A DNA stretch of 64,000 nt from Saccharothrix algeriensis (GTDB lineage: Bacteria > Actinomycetota > Actinomycetes > Mycobacteriales > Pseudonocardiaceae), in NCBI RefSeq assembly GCF_016907655.1, contig NZ_JAFBCL010000001.1:744001-808000 (forward strand), given 5' to 3'. Below are positions 32,544 through 40,855 of this stretch, piece by piece (within the stretch, counting starts at the first letter, position 1; each line of letters begins with the position of its first letter). A program made the position numbers and the translations under genes. Below the pieces are notes generated by a model. That model was given only the letters and a program-made list of their open reading frames with translations. It was not told the origin of the DNA and searched no databases.

Positions 32544-34838
32544 TTACTCGGGAACCGCTCGTGGGGTGGGCTGACCCGGTGCGGTGAGGTCCACGCGCCG
32601 GTAGAAGACGTGGTGGTCGTCGGCGTAGGCCGGTTCGTACCCGGAGCGCACCAGGGGGCTGTCGTGCAGGCGCCGCCACACCTCGTCCTCGCCACCGGGG
32701 GTGCGTCGCATGTGGATCCAGCGGATCCCCTGCGCGACCGGGTCGTGGAGAGCCTGCTCCCACTGGCGGAAGCTGCCCTCGTAGACGATCCGCCCCGTGG
32801 GCGCCCGGGAGTCGAAGCTGACGGTCTCGTTGCTCCACGACTGCATCAGCACCCGGCCGCCGTCGTAGTGCTCGCGCAGCCAGGAAGCGGCCTGCGCGTT
32901 GACGCGTTCGGCGGCGCTCGCGCGGAAGACCTCCGCTTCCCGCGCCGTGACCGGTGCGGCCAGGAGGAGCTGACCGCAGCCCGCCAGCACCGCCGCCGCG
33001 GGCAGGAGCCTGAGCGGCACCCGATCCGCGGCCACGGCGAGGTAGGCGGTGAACACCGCGGCGGGCAGCACCATGACGAGCGCGAACCGGACGTTGTAGA
33101 GGTCGCCGCCGATCTCGGGCACGTGCAGCGGCCGTTGGCCGGAGTACAGCGCGCAGACGAAGAACGGCAGGAACACCAGCAGGGGCAACGGCGCCAGGGC
33201 CGCGCCCCGCAGCCTGGTCCGCCACGCGAAGCAGGCCAGGCCGACCGCGCTCAGCGCCGCCACGACCGGCCCGAGGACGTGGACCGCGGCGTGCGCGTAG
33301 GTCCGCAGCGACGTGCTCCAGTCGCCGACGGCCCGCTCTGCCCCGTCGACCCACAGCGCGGGCTTGGCGAACTCGCCCCGCAGGAAGTGCAGCGGGTCGC
33401 CGAAGATCGCGGCGTTCCACATCACCCAGCCGACCGCGCCGCTGACCGCCAGGCAGCCGAAGAAGAGCAGGTCGGCTCGCACGAGGACCAGGGGCTCCGG
33501 TGCGCCCCTCGACCGCTGCCACGAGCGCACCGCGACGACGACCGCCACCGCCGCCAGGAACACCCAGCCCTCGTAGCGCACCAACGTCGAGCAGAACACG
33601 GCGAGGGCGGTCGCCAGCAGGTGCCGGTAGTCGCCCTCCCGGCACCAGAGCAGCAGGTGCCAGGTCGCCGCGGCCAGGCAGGCCAGCAGCAGCGCCTCGG
33701 TCATCGGCGTGCTCTGCAGGTACAGGACGTTGGGGTTCGCGCAGAACACCAGCGCCGCCGCCACCGCGCCCGCGCGGCGCCCGGTGAGCGCCAGGCCGAT
33801 GCGGTACAGCCACCCCGCGGTGGCGACGTAGGCGCACATGGACACCGCGCTCGGCAGGACGCCGGCGTGGTACCAGGGCTCCGCCACGACGAGCGGCAGG
33901 GCCAGCACGTGCGGCAGCGGCAGCCAGACCCCGCCGAGCTGCGCGGCCCCGGGCGTCGAGGCGTCGAGCACCCGGCGGGTGATCAGCAGGTGCGACACCG
34001 CGTCCGGGTACGCCAGCGTCATCCCGCTCGCGGCCACCGCGGCGCAGGCGCCGACCGACAACACCACCGCGACCGCCAGCACCGCAGGCAGGAGCGGGTC
34101 GCGTGGCCGGACGACCCGGTCGGCGACGCGGCGGACCAGGCCCTTCCGGAGGTCCGGCACGCTCACCACCGGACCACCGCCGTCCCGTCCGGGCGCGGTC
34201 CGGACCAGGATCCTCGCGTCACGTCGACGCAGCTCGTCGAGCAGGTGCTCGCGCGTCCCGGCGGATCGCGCGGTCAGGTCCAGGTCGGCGAGCGTCCGCC
34301 GGTCGACGAGGTGGTGGGCCGGGCCCCGGCGGAGGCGGCCGGTGCGCGGCGCGGCCGGGAGCACCGCGGACCGCAGCCACGACAGCCCGCGACGCGGCGC
34401 GTCGGCCCGGTCGCGCCAGTACGCGACCACGAGGTCGGCCCGCTCCGCCCGCGCCGTCGCGAGCATGAAGGGCAGTTGCGCCGCGGGGATGCGGCCGTCG
34501 GTCAGGAAGATCCGCCGGTGGTCGGTCTCCGCCAGGGCCACCGCCAGCCCCGCGCGCGGCGACCCGTGCTCGCCCTCACCCGTCCCGTGGCGGACCGCCC
34601 TCACCCGGTCCGGGTAGCGGTCCGCCAGCCCGGCGGCGACGTCGCCGGTGGCGGGAGGGCTGTCGTCGGCGAGCACGAGGAGCACGCAATGCCGTTCGCC
34701 GGCCCGGTCCAAGGTGGACAGCATGTCGTCCACCGCGACTGCCAGGTCGCCCTGGTCCCGCTGCACGGACATGACCACGGTGACGCCCTCGGCGGCGCGC
34801 GGCTCGGCTGGACCCGGGCGGGGCATCTGGGTAGTCAC
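32544..34838 (-). CDS. fusion protein: GT2-like domain plus GT-C membrane glycosyltransferase
   Basis: 764 residues in two parts. Residues about 18-240 look like a diverged GT2 nucleotide-sugar domain (VTVVMSVQRDQGDLAVAVDD, LVLADDSPPATG, AETDHRRIFLTDGRI). Residues about 255-620 contain about ten membrane segments with YPDAVSHLLITRRVLD in the first loop, an acidic/His motif like ArnT/GT39-type enzymes, then RYEGWVFLAA and a soluble C-terminus with SNETVSFDSRAPTG. This should use a lipid-linked sugar on the outer face. The GT2 part lacks a clear DxD and may be regulatory. First gene of the operon; GTG 34838, or the ATG five codons later, is the start. Confidence 0.78.
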   Translation of the reverse strand: MTTQMPRPGPAEPRAAEGVTVVMSVQRDQGDLAVAVDDMLSTLDRAGERHCVLLVLADDSPPATGDVAAGLADRYPDRVRAVRHGTGEGEHGSPRAGLAVALAETDHRRIFLTDGRIPAAQLPFMLATARAERADLVVAYWRDRADAPRRGLSWLRSAVLPAAPRTGRLRRGPAHHLVDRRTLADLDLTARSAGTREHLLDELRRRDARILVRTAPGRDGGGPVVSVPDLRKGLVRRVADRVVRPRDPLLPAVLAVAVVLSVGACAAVAASGMTLAYPDAVSHLLITRRVLDASTPGAAQLGGVWLPLPHVLALPLVVAEPWYHAGVLPSAVSMCAYVATAGWLYRIGLALTGRRAGAVAAALVFCANPNVLYLQSTPMTEALLLACLAAATWHLLLWCREGDYRHLLATALAVFCSTLVRYEGWVFLAAVAVVVAVRSWQRSRGAPEPLVLVRADLLFFGCLAVSGAVGWVMWNAAIFGDPLHFLRGEFAKPALWVDGAERAVGDWSTSLRTYAHAAVHVLGPVVAALSAVGLACFAWRTRLRGAALAPLPLLVFLPFFVCALYSGQRPLHVPEIGGDLYNVRFALVMVLPAAVFTAYLAVAADRVPLRLLPAAAVLAGCGQLLLAAPVTAREAEVFRASAAERVNAQAASWLREHYDGGRVLMQSWSNETVSFDSRAPTGRIVYEGSFRQWEQALHDPVAQGIRWIHMRRTPGGEDEVWRRLHDSPLVRSGYEPAYADDHHVFYRRVDLTAPGQPTPRAVPE

Positions 34839-35048
34839 CTCTCGTGGCGGGGACCGGCTCGTCGCGGTACGGCCGACGCGACCGGATCGCGATCACCCGA
34901 CGGCCCTCTACCGCGACCGAGCATGGATGTGGCGCACCGTTGCCGCAAACGGAACGGATGCGATAGCGAGCCCTTACACCCGTGCAGGTGACGACGGGGC
35001 AGCGCCGTGATCGTGACGCCCGTCCAGGGCGCGAGGTCGACCGAGCAG

Positions 35049-35217
35049 GTCCTGGCCGGTTCGCCGGGCCAGGGCACCGACGAGTCGCGGCTGCGCCATC
35101 GTGCAAGCGGCCGAACGCCTTCGGCTCAACACGTGCGTGGTGTGATCCACGCGTTCAACGAGCGGGGGTTCGCTGCGCTGAACCCGAAATGAAGTGGGGG
35201 ACGCCAAGGTGATCGGT
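35049..35217 (+). pseudogene. IS630-like transposase fragment with a nonsense mutation
   Basis: QHVRGVIHAFNERGFAALNPK followed by a TGA and then SGGRQ in the same frame matches the conserved (V)RDVIHxFNExGxxxLxPKWSGGR block at the N-terminal HTH end of IS630-type transposases, with Trp changed to stop. Upstream residues QGTDESRLRHRA resemble the preceding block. The DDE domain is missing. It lies in a 468-bp non-coding gap between the glycosyltransferase operon and the PadR gene; the remainder of the gap (34839-35048) shows nothing else. Confidence 0.6.
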
Positions 35218-35268
35218 GAGCTGTGCGGTAGCAGTGGCCCATTGTGCGGACTGCGGGCACACCATGTC

Positions 35269-35303
35269 CTACAAGCTATCGTGCAGCGCAAGGTAGCCTG
35301 TAG
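35269..35303. promoter_or_regulatory. putative PadR operator/promoter
   Basis: CTACAAGCTA (35269-35278) and TAGCCTGTAG (35294-35303) form a 10-bp inverted repeat with one mismatch and a 15-bp spacer, ending 3 bases before the PadR ATG. The position fits autorepression. There is almost no room for a ribosome-binding site, so transcription may be leaderless, with part of the repeat acting as the -10 box. Confidence 0.55.
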
Positions 35304-35306
35304 AGC

Positions 35307-35651
35307 ATGAGCGATGGGCGGGACCCGTTGACGCAAATGCGGCGCGGGGTGGTCGAGTACTGCGTGCTCGCGCTGCTGGGGCAGCGGGAGCGGTACGCGG
35401 TGGAGCTTGTCTCCGTGCTGGGTCGGCACGGGCTGATCGGCGGTGAGGGCACGATCTACCCGTTGCTGTCCAGGTTGCGCAGGCAGGGACTCGTGGAGAC
35501 GACCTGGCAGGAGAGCGCGACCGGACCACCACGCCGCTACTACCGGATCAGTCCGCAGGGCGCCGCGGCGGTGGAGCGGTTCGCCCGGGACTGGACGGCG
35601 TTGAGCGAGTCGGTGCGCGAGATCATGACTGGAGAGGGCGATCGGGCATGA
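35307..35651 (+). CDS. PadR family transcriptional regulator
   Basis: 114 residues: winged-helix PadR domain with VVEYCVLALLGQRERYAVEL, EGTIYPLLSRLRRQGLVETTW and GPPRRYYRISPQGAAAVERF, plus a short C-terminal helix for dimerisation. It overlaps the next gene (HAAS protein) as ATGA, a widespread pairing in which PadR controls a small membrane protein. A near-perfect inverted repeat precedes the start. The inducer is unknown; related pairs respond to envelope stress or drugs. Confidence 0.9.
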   Translation: MSDGRDPLTQMRRGVVEYCVLALLGQRERYAVELVSVLGRHGLIGGEGTIYPLLSRLRRQGLVETTWQESATGPPRRYYRISPQGAAAVERFARDWTALSESVREIMTGEGDRA

Positions 35652-36271
35652 GCAAGTCGGTGACGCAGCACCCGCTGATCTCCTCCTACCTGGACCGGCT
35701 CACGCGTGAGGCCGTGCCGCTGACGCCGTCTCGCCGTGAGGAACTGGTGCAGGAGATCCGGTCGCACATCGAGGACCTGCTGCCCGCCGGTCCGTCCGAA
35801 GCGGAGGTCTCCGACGTGCTGGGCAGACTGGGCACGCCCGAGGAGATCGTGGAAGCGGAACTGGTCGACATCGAGGAGGCCACCGGCGGACGAGCAGGCA
35901 GGTCGCCGCTGCGCACCGCGATCGCCTCACTGCGGCCACGGGATGTGCTCGGGATGGTCCTGTTGTTGACAGGAGGCGCGGTGCTGCCTCCTGTGGGCTA
36001 CCTGGCCGGCGCCGCGCTGGTGGGCCTGTCGCCACGCTGGTCGCCGGCGGCGCGACTGCTGCTGGTGGCGCTGCCCTGCACGGCGGGGATGATCGTCCTG
36101 ACCGGTTTGGACGGCTGGTACACGCCGGCCGATCTGGTGGAGGACCCCCGCCGGATGTTGACGGGGTTCCTCCACCTGGGCTTCGACGTGCTGCCCTGCA
36201 CCGCTGTCCAGGTTCTGGCGCTGATTGCGGTACGGCTCCTGCCCGGTCGGCTCGGCGCCGGGCGCAGGTGA
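35648..36271 (+). CDS. HAAS domain membrane protein, PadR partner
   Basis: 207 residues. The N-terminal about 80 residues are the HAAS-type helical domain (YLDRLTREAVPLTPSRREEL, EIRSHIEDLLP, LGRLGTPEEIVEAEL), named for association with PadR regulators. Then come three to four membrane segments (about residues 100-125, 127-150, 175-200). Translation is coupled to the PadR gene (4-bp overlap). The pair probably forms a membrane-stress or signalling unit; the exact role is unknown. A strong bidirectional terminator follows. Confidence 0.85.
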   Translation: MSKSVTQHPLISSYLDRLTREAVPLTPSRREELVQEIRSHIEDLLPAGPSEAEVSDVLGRLGTPEEIVEAELVDIEEATGGRAGRSPLRTAIASLRPRDVLGMVLLLTGGAVLPPVGYLAGAALVGLSPRWSPAARLLLVALPCTAGMIVLTGLDGWYTPADLVEDPRRMLTGFLHLGFDVLPCTAVQVLALIAVRLLPGRLGAGRR

Positions 36272-36329
36272 GTCCGACGGCAGCACCGGTCGCCTGTCGG
36301 CGACCCGTCCGCCTCGGCGGCGCCGACCG

Positions 36330-36368
36330 ATCGTTGTGTGCCACCCGGCCCGGGTGGCACACAACGAT
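36330..36368. terminator. bidirectional terminator hairpin between convergent genes
   Basis: A 39-bp palindrome with two perfectly complementary 19-bp arms (36330-36348 and 36350-36368; arm start ATCGTTGTGTGCC). It lies between the convergent HAAS and I36-like genes, with the A/T-containing ends serving as weak U-tracts on either strand. Confidence 0.75.
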
Positions 36369-36398
36369 TCCGGCTGCGCAGCGAACGCGCTCTCGTGA

Positions 36399-36965
36399 CT
36401 AGCAGTTCCTCATCCGGTCGACCGGCGTCCAACTTCCGCTGGCATCCTTGCTGTGCGCGGGCGGCGTCTCGTAGATCACCGTGCCGGCATCGTTCATCAT
36501 CCGCGCCACGGTGTTCTTCGACTGGTTGTTGTCCCACGATCCCGGACCGACCCACGTTTCAGGGATGTCGTACACCTTGCAGGCGTACATGTCGATGTGC
36601 GTTCCGGTGAACCCCTCACCCCGGTATGCGCAGAAGTGCAGGTGGTCCGCGTGCCTTCCGTCGCAGTTCGCGTCCAGGGCGCCGGGGCCGAGCTTCCGGG
36701 GCTGCGCCTCGCCCGGCAGCGCGATCCTGATGGTGGCGCCGTCGAGTTCGATCCGGTTCAGCGCGACCTGCCTGCCGCCGAGTTCTTCCAGGTACCCGTC
36801 GGCCTCGGCTTGCAGGGTGTCGACCTGCGCGGTGGTCAGCCCGGCCGCTGCCCCCTGCGCGGCGAAGTCGCCACCGACGACGGGTGCGGCGTGGGCCGCC
36901 GCAGCTCCACCGATGGAGAGCACCGCGGACAACAACACGGTGCCGAGCCTGCTCGTGAATCGCAT
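36399..36965 (-). CDS. secreted peptidase inhibitor family I36-like protein
   Basis: 188 residues. Signal peptide (residues 1-29, ending AHA), then a helical N-terminal segment and a C-terminal beta/gamma-crystallin-like domain with four to five cysteines: HLHFCAYRGEGFTGTHIDMY, ACKVYDIPETW and GSWDNNQSKN. This C-terminal pattern is that of peptidase inhibitor I36 (SmpI-like) proteins, which inhibit metalloproteases or bind cell-wall targets. The ATG at 36965 gives a proper signal peptide with a GGAGGG site; the open frame to 37199 is not meaningful. It is divergent from a two-component system. Confidence 0.8.
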   Translation of the reverse strand: MRFTSRLGTVLLSAVLSIGGAAAAHAAPVVGGDFAAQGAAAGLTTAQVDTLQAEADGYLEELGGRQVALNRIELDGATIRIALPGEAQPRKLGPGALDANCDGRHADHLHFCAYRGEGFTGTHIDMYACKVYDIPETWVGPGSWDNNQSKNTVARMMNDAGTVIYETPPAHSKDASGSWTPVDRMRNC

Positions 36966-37176
36966 GTGAAATCCCTCCGCTTTTCGCACTTTCCTCGATC
37001 GGATCGCAGTGGTCCGTGGACGAGGAGAACTCCCCTCCTCCACCGGCCCGGTCCGCCGGGTGTTCCGGGCACCCCCCGTTCTTCCGGCCCGGCCACCCGG
37101 CAGGATCGACCTGTTGCGCTCGACCCGCGGACCGGCGACACCATGGCAGACGGAAGCTGAAGGCGACCTGTAGAAG

Positions 37177-37194
37177 CCTGAAGCGGATTTCAGG
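37177..37194. promoter_or_regulatory. inverted repeat upstream of the response regulator gene
   Basis: CCTGAA-N6-TTCAGG, a perfect 6-bp inverted repeat 33 bases before the response-regulator start, in the 262-bp spacer shared with the divergent I36-like gene. It may be a site for the OmpR-type regulator or another dimer. Confidence 0.4.
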
Positions 37195-37227
37195 GACAAG
37201 CGGCGGCGGCTGCGCCATGGTGGAGGT

Positions 37228-37899
37228 ATGCGGGTACTGGTGGTGGAGGACGACCGGCGTCTGGCGGGCCTGCTCGTTCGTGGACTCGTCGCCGAGAATT
37301 TCGCGGTCGACGTGGAGCACGACGGCTCGGACGGCCTGTGGCGGGCGACCGAACACGCCTATGACGTGATCGTGTTGGACGTGATGCTCCCGGGCCTCAA
37401 CGGCTACCGGGTGTGCGGCCGACTGCGCGCCGCCGGGGTGTGGACACCGATCCTCATGCTCACCGCCAAGGACGGCGAACTGGACGAGACCGAGGGCTTG
37501 GACACCGGCGCCGACGACTACCTGACCAAGCCGTTCTCCTACCCGGTCCTGGTCGCCCGGCTGCGGGCACTGGTGCGCCGCGGCGGCCCGGCCCGCCCGG
37601 TCGTGCTGCGCGCCGGGGACCTGGAACTGGACCCGGCCGCCCGGACCTGTCGGCGCGGGCACCAGGCCATCGCCCTCACCGCCAAGGAGTTCGCGGTGCT
37701 GGAACTCCTGCTGCGCCACCAAGGGCGAGTGGTGACCAAAGCCGAGATCATCTCCGGGGCCTGGGACGAGGCCCGCGAACCGGACCCGAACCTGGTCGAG
37801 GTCTACATCAGCACCCTGCGCCGCAAGATCGACGCACCGTTCCACCGGCACACCATCACCACCGTCCGCGGCGTCGGCTACCGCCTCGACGGCCGTTGA
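37228..37899 (+). CDS. OmpR-family response regulator
   Basis: 223 residues. Receiver domain with acidic pair D8/D9, phosphoacceptor Asp51 (VIVLDVMLPG), Thr79 (MLTAKD) and Lys101 (DYLTKPFSYP). DNA-binding winged helix: LTAKEFAVLELLLRHQGRVV, VYISTLRRKID, TTVRGVGYRL. It is followed 11 bp later by its histidine kinase. The ATG at 37228 follows GGTGGAGG. It probably controls its own operon and perhaps the divergent secreted inhibitor. Confidence 0.93.
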   Translation: MRVLVVEDDRRLAGLLVRGLVAENFAVDVEHDGSDGLWRATEHAYDVIVLDVMLPGLNGYRVCGRLRAAGVWTPILMLTAKDGELDETEGLDTGADDYLTKPFSYPVLVARLRALVRRGGPARPVVLRAGDLELDPAARTCRRGHQAIALTAKEFAVLELLLRHQGRVVTKAEIISGAWDEAREPDPNLVEVYISTLRRKIDAPFHRHTITTVRGVGYRLDGR

Positions 37900-37910
37900 G
37901 AGGCCCACCC

Positions 37911-39449
37911 GTGAACGGACGGACTTCCCAGTCGCGCGGGCTGCGCCGACGCGTGACCGCGATCGCCACGGCGGTCCTCGCCGCGCCTGTCCTCGCCGTC
38001 GCCGCGTTGGCGGCGGTCTTCCTGCGGGAACAGGCCATGCGGCCGGACGCCGCCCCCTACCGGTACGCGATCATCTGCGCCGGGACGTCCGCCGACAGCA
38101 CCAAGCCACGAGTATCCCTTGCCGGCGAACCTTCGCCGTCCACACCCCTCCGGGACCGCCACTGCGTCCGTGATGCGAACCGCATCGAGACGCCTTCTCT
38201 GAGGCTCGGTGACCTCGGGCCGCGCAAGTTACTGGACCCGGACGACACGGTGCGCGTCTTCGCGTACCACTACTCGACCGTCTCTGTTCCCGACTTGTCG
38301 TTGTGGCCATTCACGGACCCCTACGACATCATGCACGTGCAGATGGTCGCCTTCGGCGAAACGGCTGGTTTCCACCCGTTACCGGCAGGGGAGAGCACGC
38401 GCATCGAAGAATTCGAGTCGGTGACCGCGGTGAGCATGGAGGTGCAGAAGGCACGGGAACAACTGGCGCAGGCACAACGAACCCTCAACCACCAAGTGCT
38501 GTCGCTGTCGGGCGGCGCGTTGGTGCTGATCGGTCTGTTCGGGTGCGTGGTGTGGGTTGCGATGGGTCGGGTGCTACGGCCCGTGGAGGCGATCCGACGT
38601 GAGATGGCCGACATCACCGAGCACGACCTGTCCCGCCGCGTTCCCGTACCCCGCAGGCTCAACGAGGTCGCCCACCTGGCCGCCACCGTCAACGCCAACC
38701 TGGACCGACTGGAAGTCGCCGTGGAGGACAACCGGCGCTTCGTCGCCGACGCCTCGCACGAACTGCGCAGCCCCCTCGCCGCACTGCGCGCCGAACTGGA
38801 GATCGCCACCGCACACCCCGGACAGGCCGACTGGCCGGCCGTGGTCGACGCCGCCCTGGCCGACACCGACCGCCTGCAACGCCTGGCCACCGACCTGCTC
38901 CTGCTCGCCCGCCTCGACCACACCACCAGCGCGGGTGCCGCCGGTGAGAACGTCGACCTGATCGCCCTGGTCCGCGACCACACCACCCACCGCCGCAGCC
39001 GCCACGCCCTCACCGTCGGCCTGCCCGACCGCCCGACACCGATGCGCGGCCGGCGCGCCTTGCTGGAGCGCCTGCTGGGCAACCTGCTCGACAACGCCGA
39101 ACGCCACGCCGCCACCACCATCACCGTCCGCCTGAGCACCGTTGACGGCCGCACGGTCTTGGAGGTTCTCGACGACGGCCCCGGCATCCCGCCCGAAGAC
39201 CGCGAACGCATCTTCGACCGCTTCACCCGCTTGGACGACGCCCGCACCCGCGACACCGGCGGCACCGGACTCGGCCTGCCCATCGCCCGCCGCATCGCCG
39301 CCGCCCACCACGGCACCCTCCACGCCACCGACCGCCCCGACACCGCCGGCGCACGACTCGTCGCCGCCTTTCCCAGCGGCCCGCACGACACTTCGAGGAA
39401 CACCGGTACCGGCGCGGAGCACACCACCACGGACCGCGGAGGGCGGTGA
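37911..39449 (+). CDS. sensor histidine kinase
   Basis: 512 residues. One N-terminal membrane helix (about 17-40), an extracytoplasmic domain of about 155 residues containing two cysteines, a second helix (about 197-220), then HAMP (RPVEAIRREMADITEHDLS), HisKA with phospho-acceptor His283 (FVADASHELRSPLAAL), and HATPase with LLGNLLDNAERHA (N box), VLDDGPGIPPEDRERIFDRF (G1/F) and GGTGLGLPIARRIA (G2). Partner of the preceding response regulator. The sensed signal is unknown. GTG 37911 is the only start that gives a normal N-terminal anchor. The C-terminal tail is Thr/Gly-rich. Confidence 0.92.
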   Translation: MNGRTSQSRGLRRRVTAIATAVLAAPVLAVAALAAVFLREQAMRPDAAPYRYAIICAGTSADSTKPRVSLAGEPSPSTPLRDRHCVRDANRIETPSLRLGDLGPRKLLDPDDTVRVFAYHYSTVSVPDLSLWPFTDPYDIMHVQMVAFGETAGFHPLPAGESTRIEEFESVTAVSMEVQKAREQLAQAQRTLNHQVLSLSGGALVLIGLFGCVVWVAMGRVLRPVEAIRREMADITEHDLSRRVPVPRRLNEVAHLAATVNANLDRLEVAVEDNRRFVADASHELRSPLAALRAELEIATAHPGQADWPAVVDAALADTDRLQRLATDLLLLARLDHTTSAGAAGENVDLIALVRDHTTHRRSRHALTVGLPDRPTPMRGRRALLERLLGNLLDNAERHAATTITVRLSTVDGRTVLEVLDDGPGIPPEDRERIFDRFTRLDDARTRDTGGTGLGLPIARRIAAAHHGTLHATDRPDTAGARLVAAFPSGPHDTSRNTGTGAEHTTTDRGGR

Positions 39450-39637
39450 CCGCCTCAGGCGGCAGCAGCGGCGTCACCACCGGGTCCAGCGGAATCCTCA
39501 GGCGGCGCAGGCACCTCCGCTGGAGCAGGCCGTGGGCAGCGCACCCGACACCTCCACCCCCGCCGCGGTCGAGCACGCCGCGGGTATGCATCCCCTCGAT
39601 CCGCACCCCGCACACACGCAGCCGACGCCGCCCGCAC

Positions 39638-39860
39638 AAACCGCACGGCGACAAGGCTTACGACACCGCCACCTGCGCGACCGGTTACGCGCCCAGGGCA
39701 TCATCCCGCGCATCGCCACGCCGGACGCGGCACCGCAACCCGCCCAGGCCACCGCTGCCGGGTCGTCGAACGCACCCTGTCCCGGCTCGCCGCCTTCCCC
39801 GGCCGACAGGCGTCCAGGTCATCGTGCATCGTTCGCGCACAACGATCGCCTCGTCCGCCT
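39638..39860 (+). pseudogene. IS5-family transposase remnant in three frames
   Basis: KPHGDKAYDTA is in one frame (from 39638), HLRDRLRAQGIIPRIATPD in a second and VVERTLSRLAAF in a third (from 39762). Together they are the C-terminal half of an IS5-family transposase, including the second catalytic Asp (GDKAYD) and the WVVERT-like Glu. At least two frameshifts separate them, so the element is dead. Bases 39450-39637, between the kinase stop and this remnant, hold nothing I can support. Confidence 0.7.
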
Positions 39861-39862
39861 GG

Positions 39863-40855
39863 TCACAGCTGCACGGCGCGGATGGCGCCCGCCCACGGCT
39901 CGGCTTCGAGGTGCGTGAGGTCGGGGTTCGCGTCGAGGCGCACGGCCGCCGCCGACACCAGCCGCTGGAACGGCAGCACGGTCACCAGCGGGCGCGCCAG
40001 CGGGTGGGTCGCCGCGAACCGCACGTCGCCGTCCTCGGCGACGATCAGCGTCGTCGCGCCCAGCTCGTCGAGCAGGCCCTTCAGGTCGGCGGTCCGGCCG
40101 CCGTCGGCCGCGGAGCGGAGGAGGAACGCGGCGGTCGAGGAGGAGAACACCGCGGGCGTGCCGTGCAGCGCGAACTCGGTGTGCAGGCCCTCCGCCCAGC
40201 GGTAGGTGCCCTCCTTGAGCTTCAGGGCCGCCTCGTCCGCCGTGATCGCGTCGAGCCCGGTGCCGGTGACGATGGTCGGCGTCGCGGACACGACCGCGTC
40301 CACCGCGTCGGCGGGAAGCGGCAGGGCGAGGGTCTCCCTCATCGCCGCGGGCGCCTCGGCGAGCGCCTCGGCCAGCCCGGTGGCGTCGAACGCCCGCGCC
40401 ACGAGGCGTCCCAGCACGACGAGCGCCGCCGTGTACGACACCGTGTGCGTGCTCGCCTTCTCCTGGGGGCAGGTATGCACGACCGCGTCGGCGACGGGGG
40501 CGTCGACCCCCGCGCCGGTGACCGCGATCGTCGACGCCCCGGCCTCCCGGGCCGCGGCCAGCACCCGGTTCGGGTAGCGCTTGGTGCCCCTGTGGCTGAC
40601 CACGACGACCTGGTCGGCCGGCTGCACGGACTCGCCCAGCGCGAGGTCGTGCGCGTCGATCGCGGCCGGGCGGACGCGGCCGTCGGTGGCGATCCTGGTC
40701 CACGCCGCCGCCACCCGGCAGGCGTGCAGCGACGTGCCGATCCCGGTGAACACGACGGGGCGGTCGGGGTCGAGCGCGGGCAGTTCGGCGTCCAGCAGCG
40801 CCGCGACCACGTCCGGCTGCTGTAGGACGTGCTGGTCGAAGGCGAAGCCCGTCAT
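39863..40855 (-). CDS. SIS domain sugar isomerase/deglycase-like protein
   Basis: 330 residues with two SIS (sugar isomerase) domains, like the C-terminal isomerase half of GlmS without the glutaminase domain. Seen: VVFTGIGTSLHACRVAAAW, VVVVSHRGTKRYPNRVLAAA, ASTIAVTGAGVDAP, STHTVSYTAALVVLGRL, then ADEAALKLKEGTYRWAEGLH and ATHPLARPLVTVLPFQRLVS. Stand-alone proteins of this plan are fructosamine-6-phosphate deglycases or amino-sugar isomerases. It is translated from an ATG overlapping the stop of the GNAT gene (4 bp). In this cluster an amino-sugar or aminocyclitol substrate is an attractive but unproven idea. Confidence 0.82.
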   Translation of the reverse strand: MTGFAFDQHVLQQPDVVAALLDAELPALDPDRPVVFTGIGTSLHACRVAAAWTRIATDGRVRPAAIDAHDLALGESVQPADQVVVVSHRGTKRYPNRVLAAAREAGASTIAVTGAGVDAPVADAVVHTCPQEKASTHTVSYTAALVVLGRLVARAFDATGLAEALAEAPAAMRETLALPLPADAVDAVVSATPTIVTGTGLDAITADEAALKLKEGTYRWAEGLHTEFALHGTPAVFSSSTAAFLLRSAADGGRTADLKGLLDELGATTLIVAEDGDVRFAATHPLARPLVTVLPFQRLVSAAAVRLDANPDLTHLEAEPWAGAIRAVQL

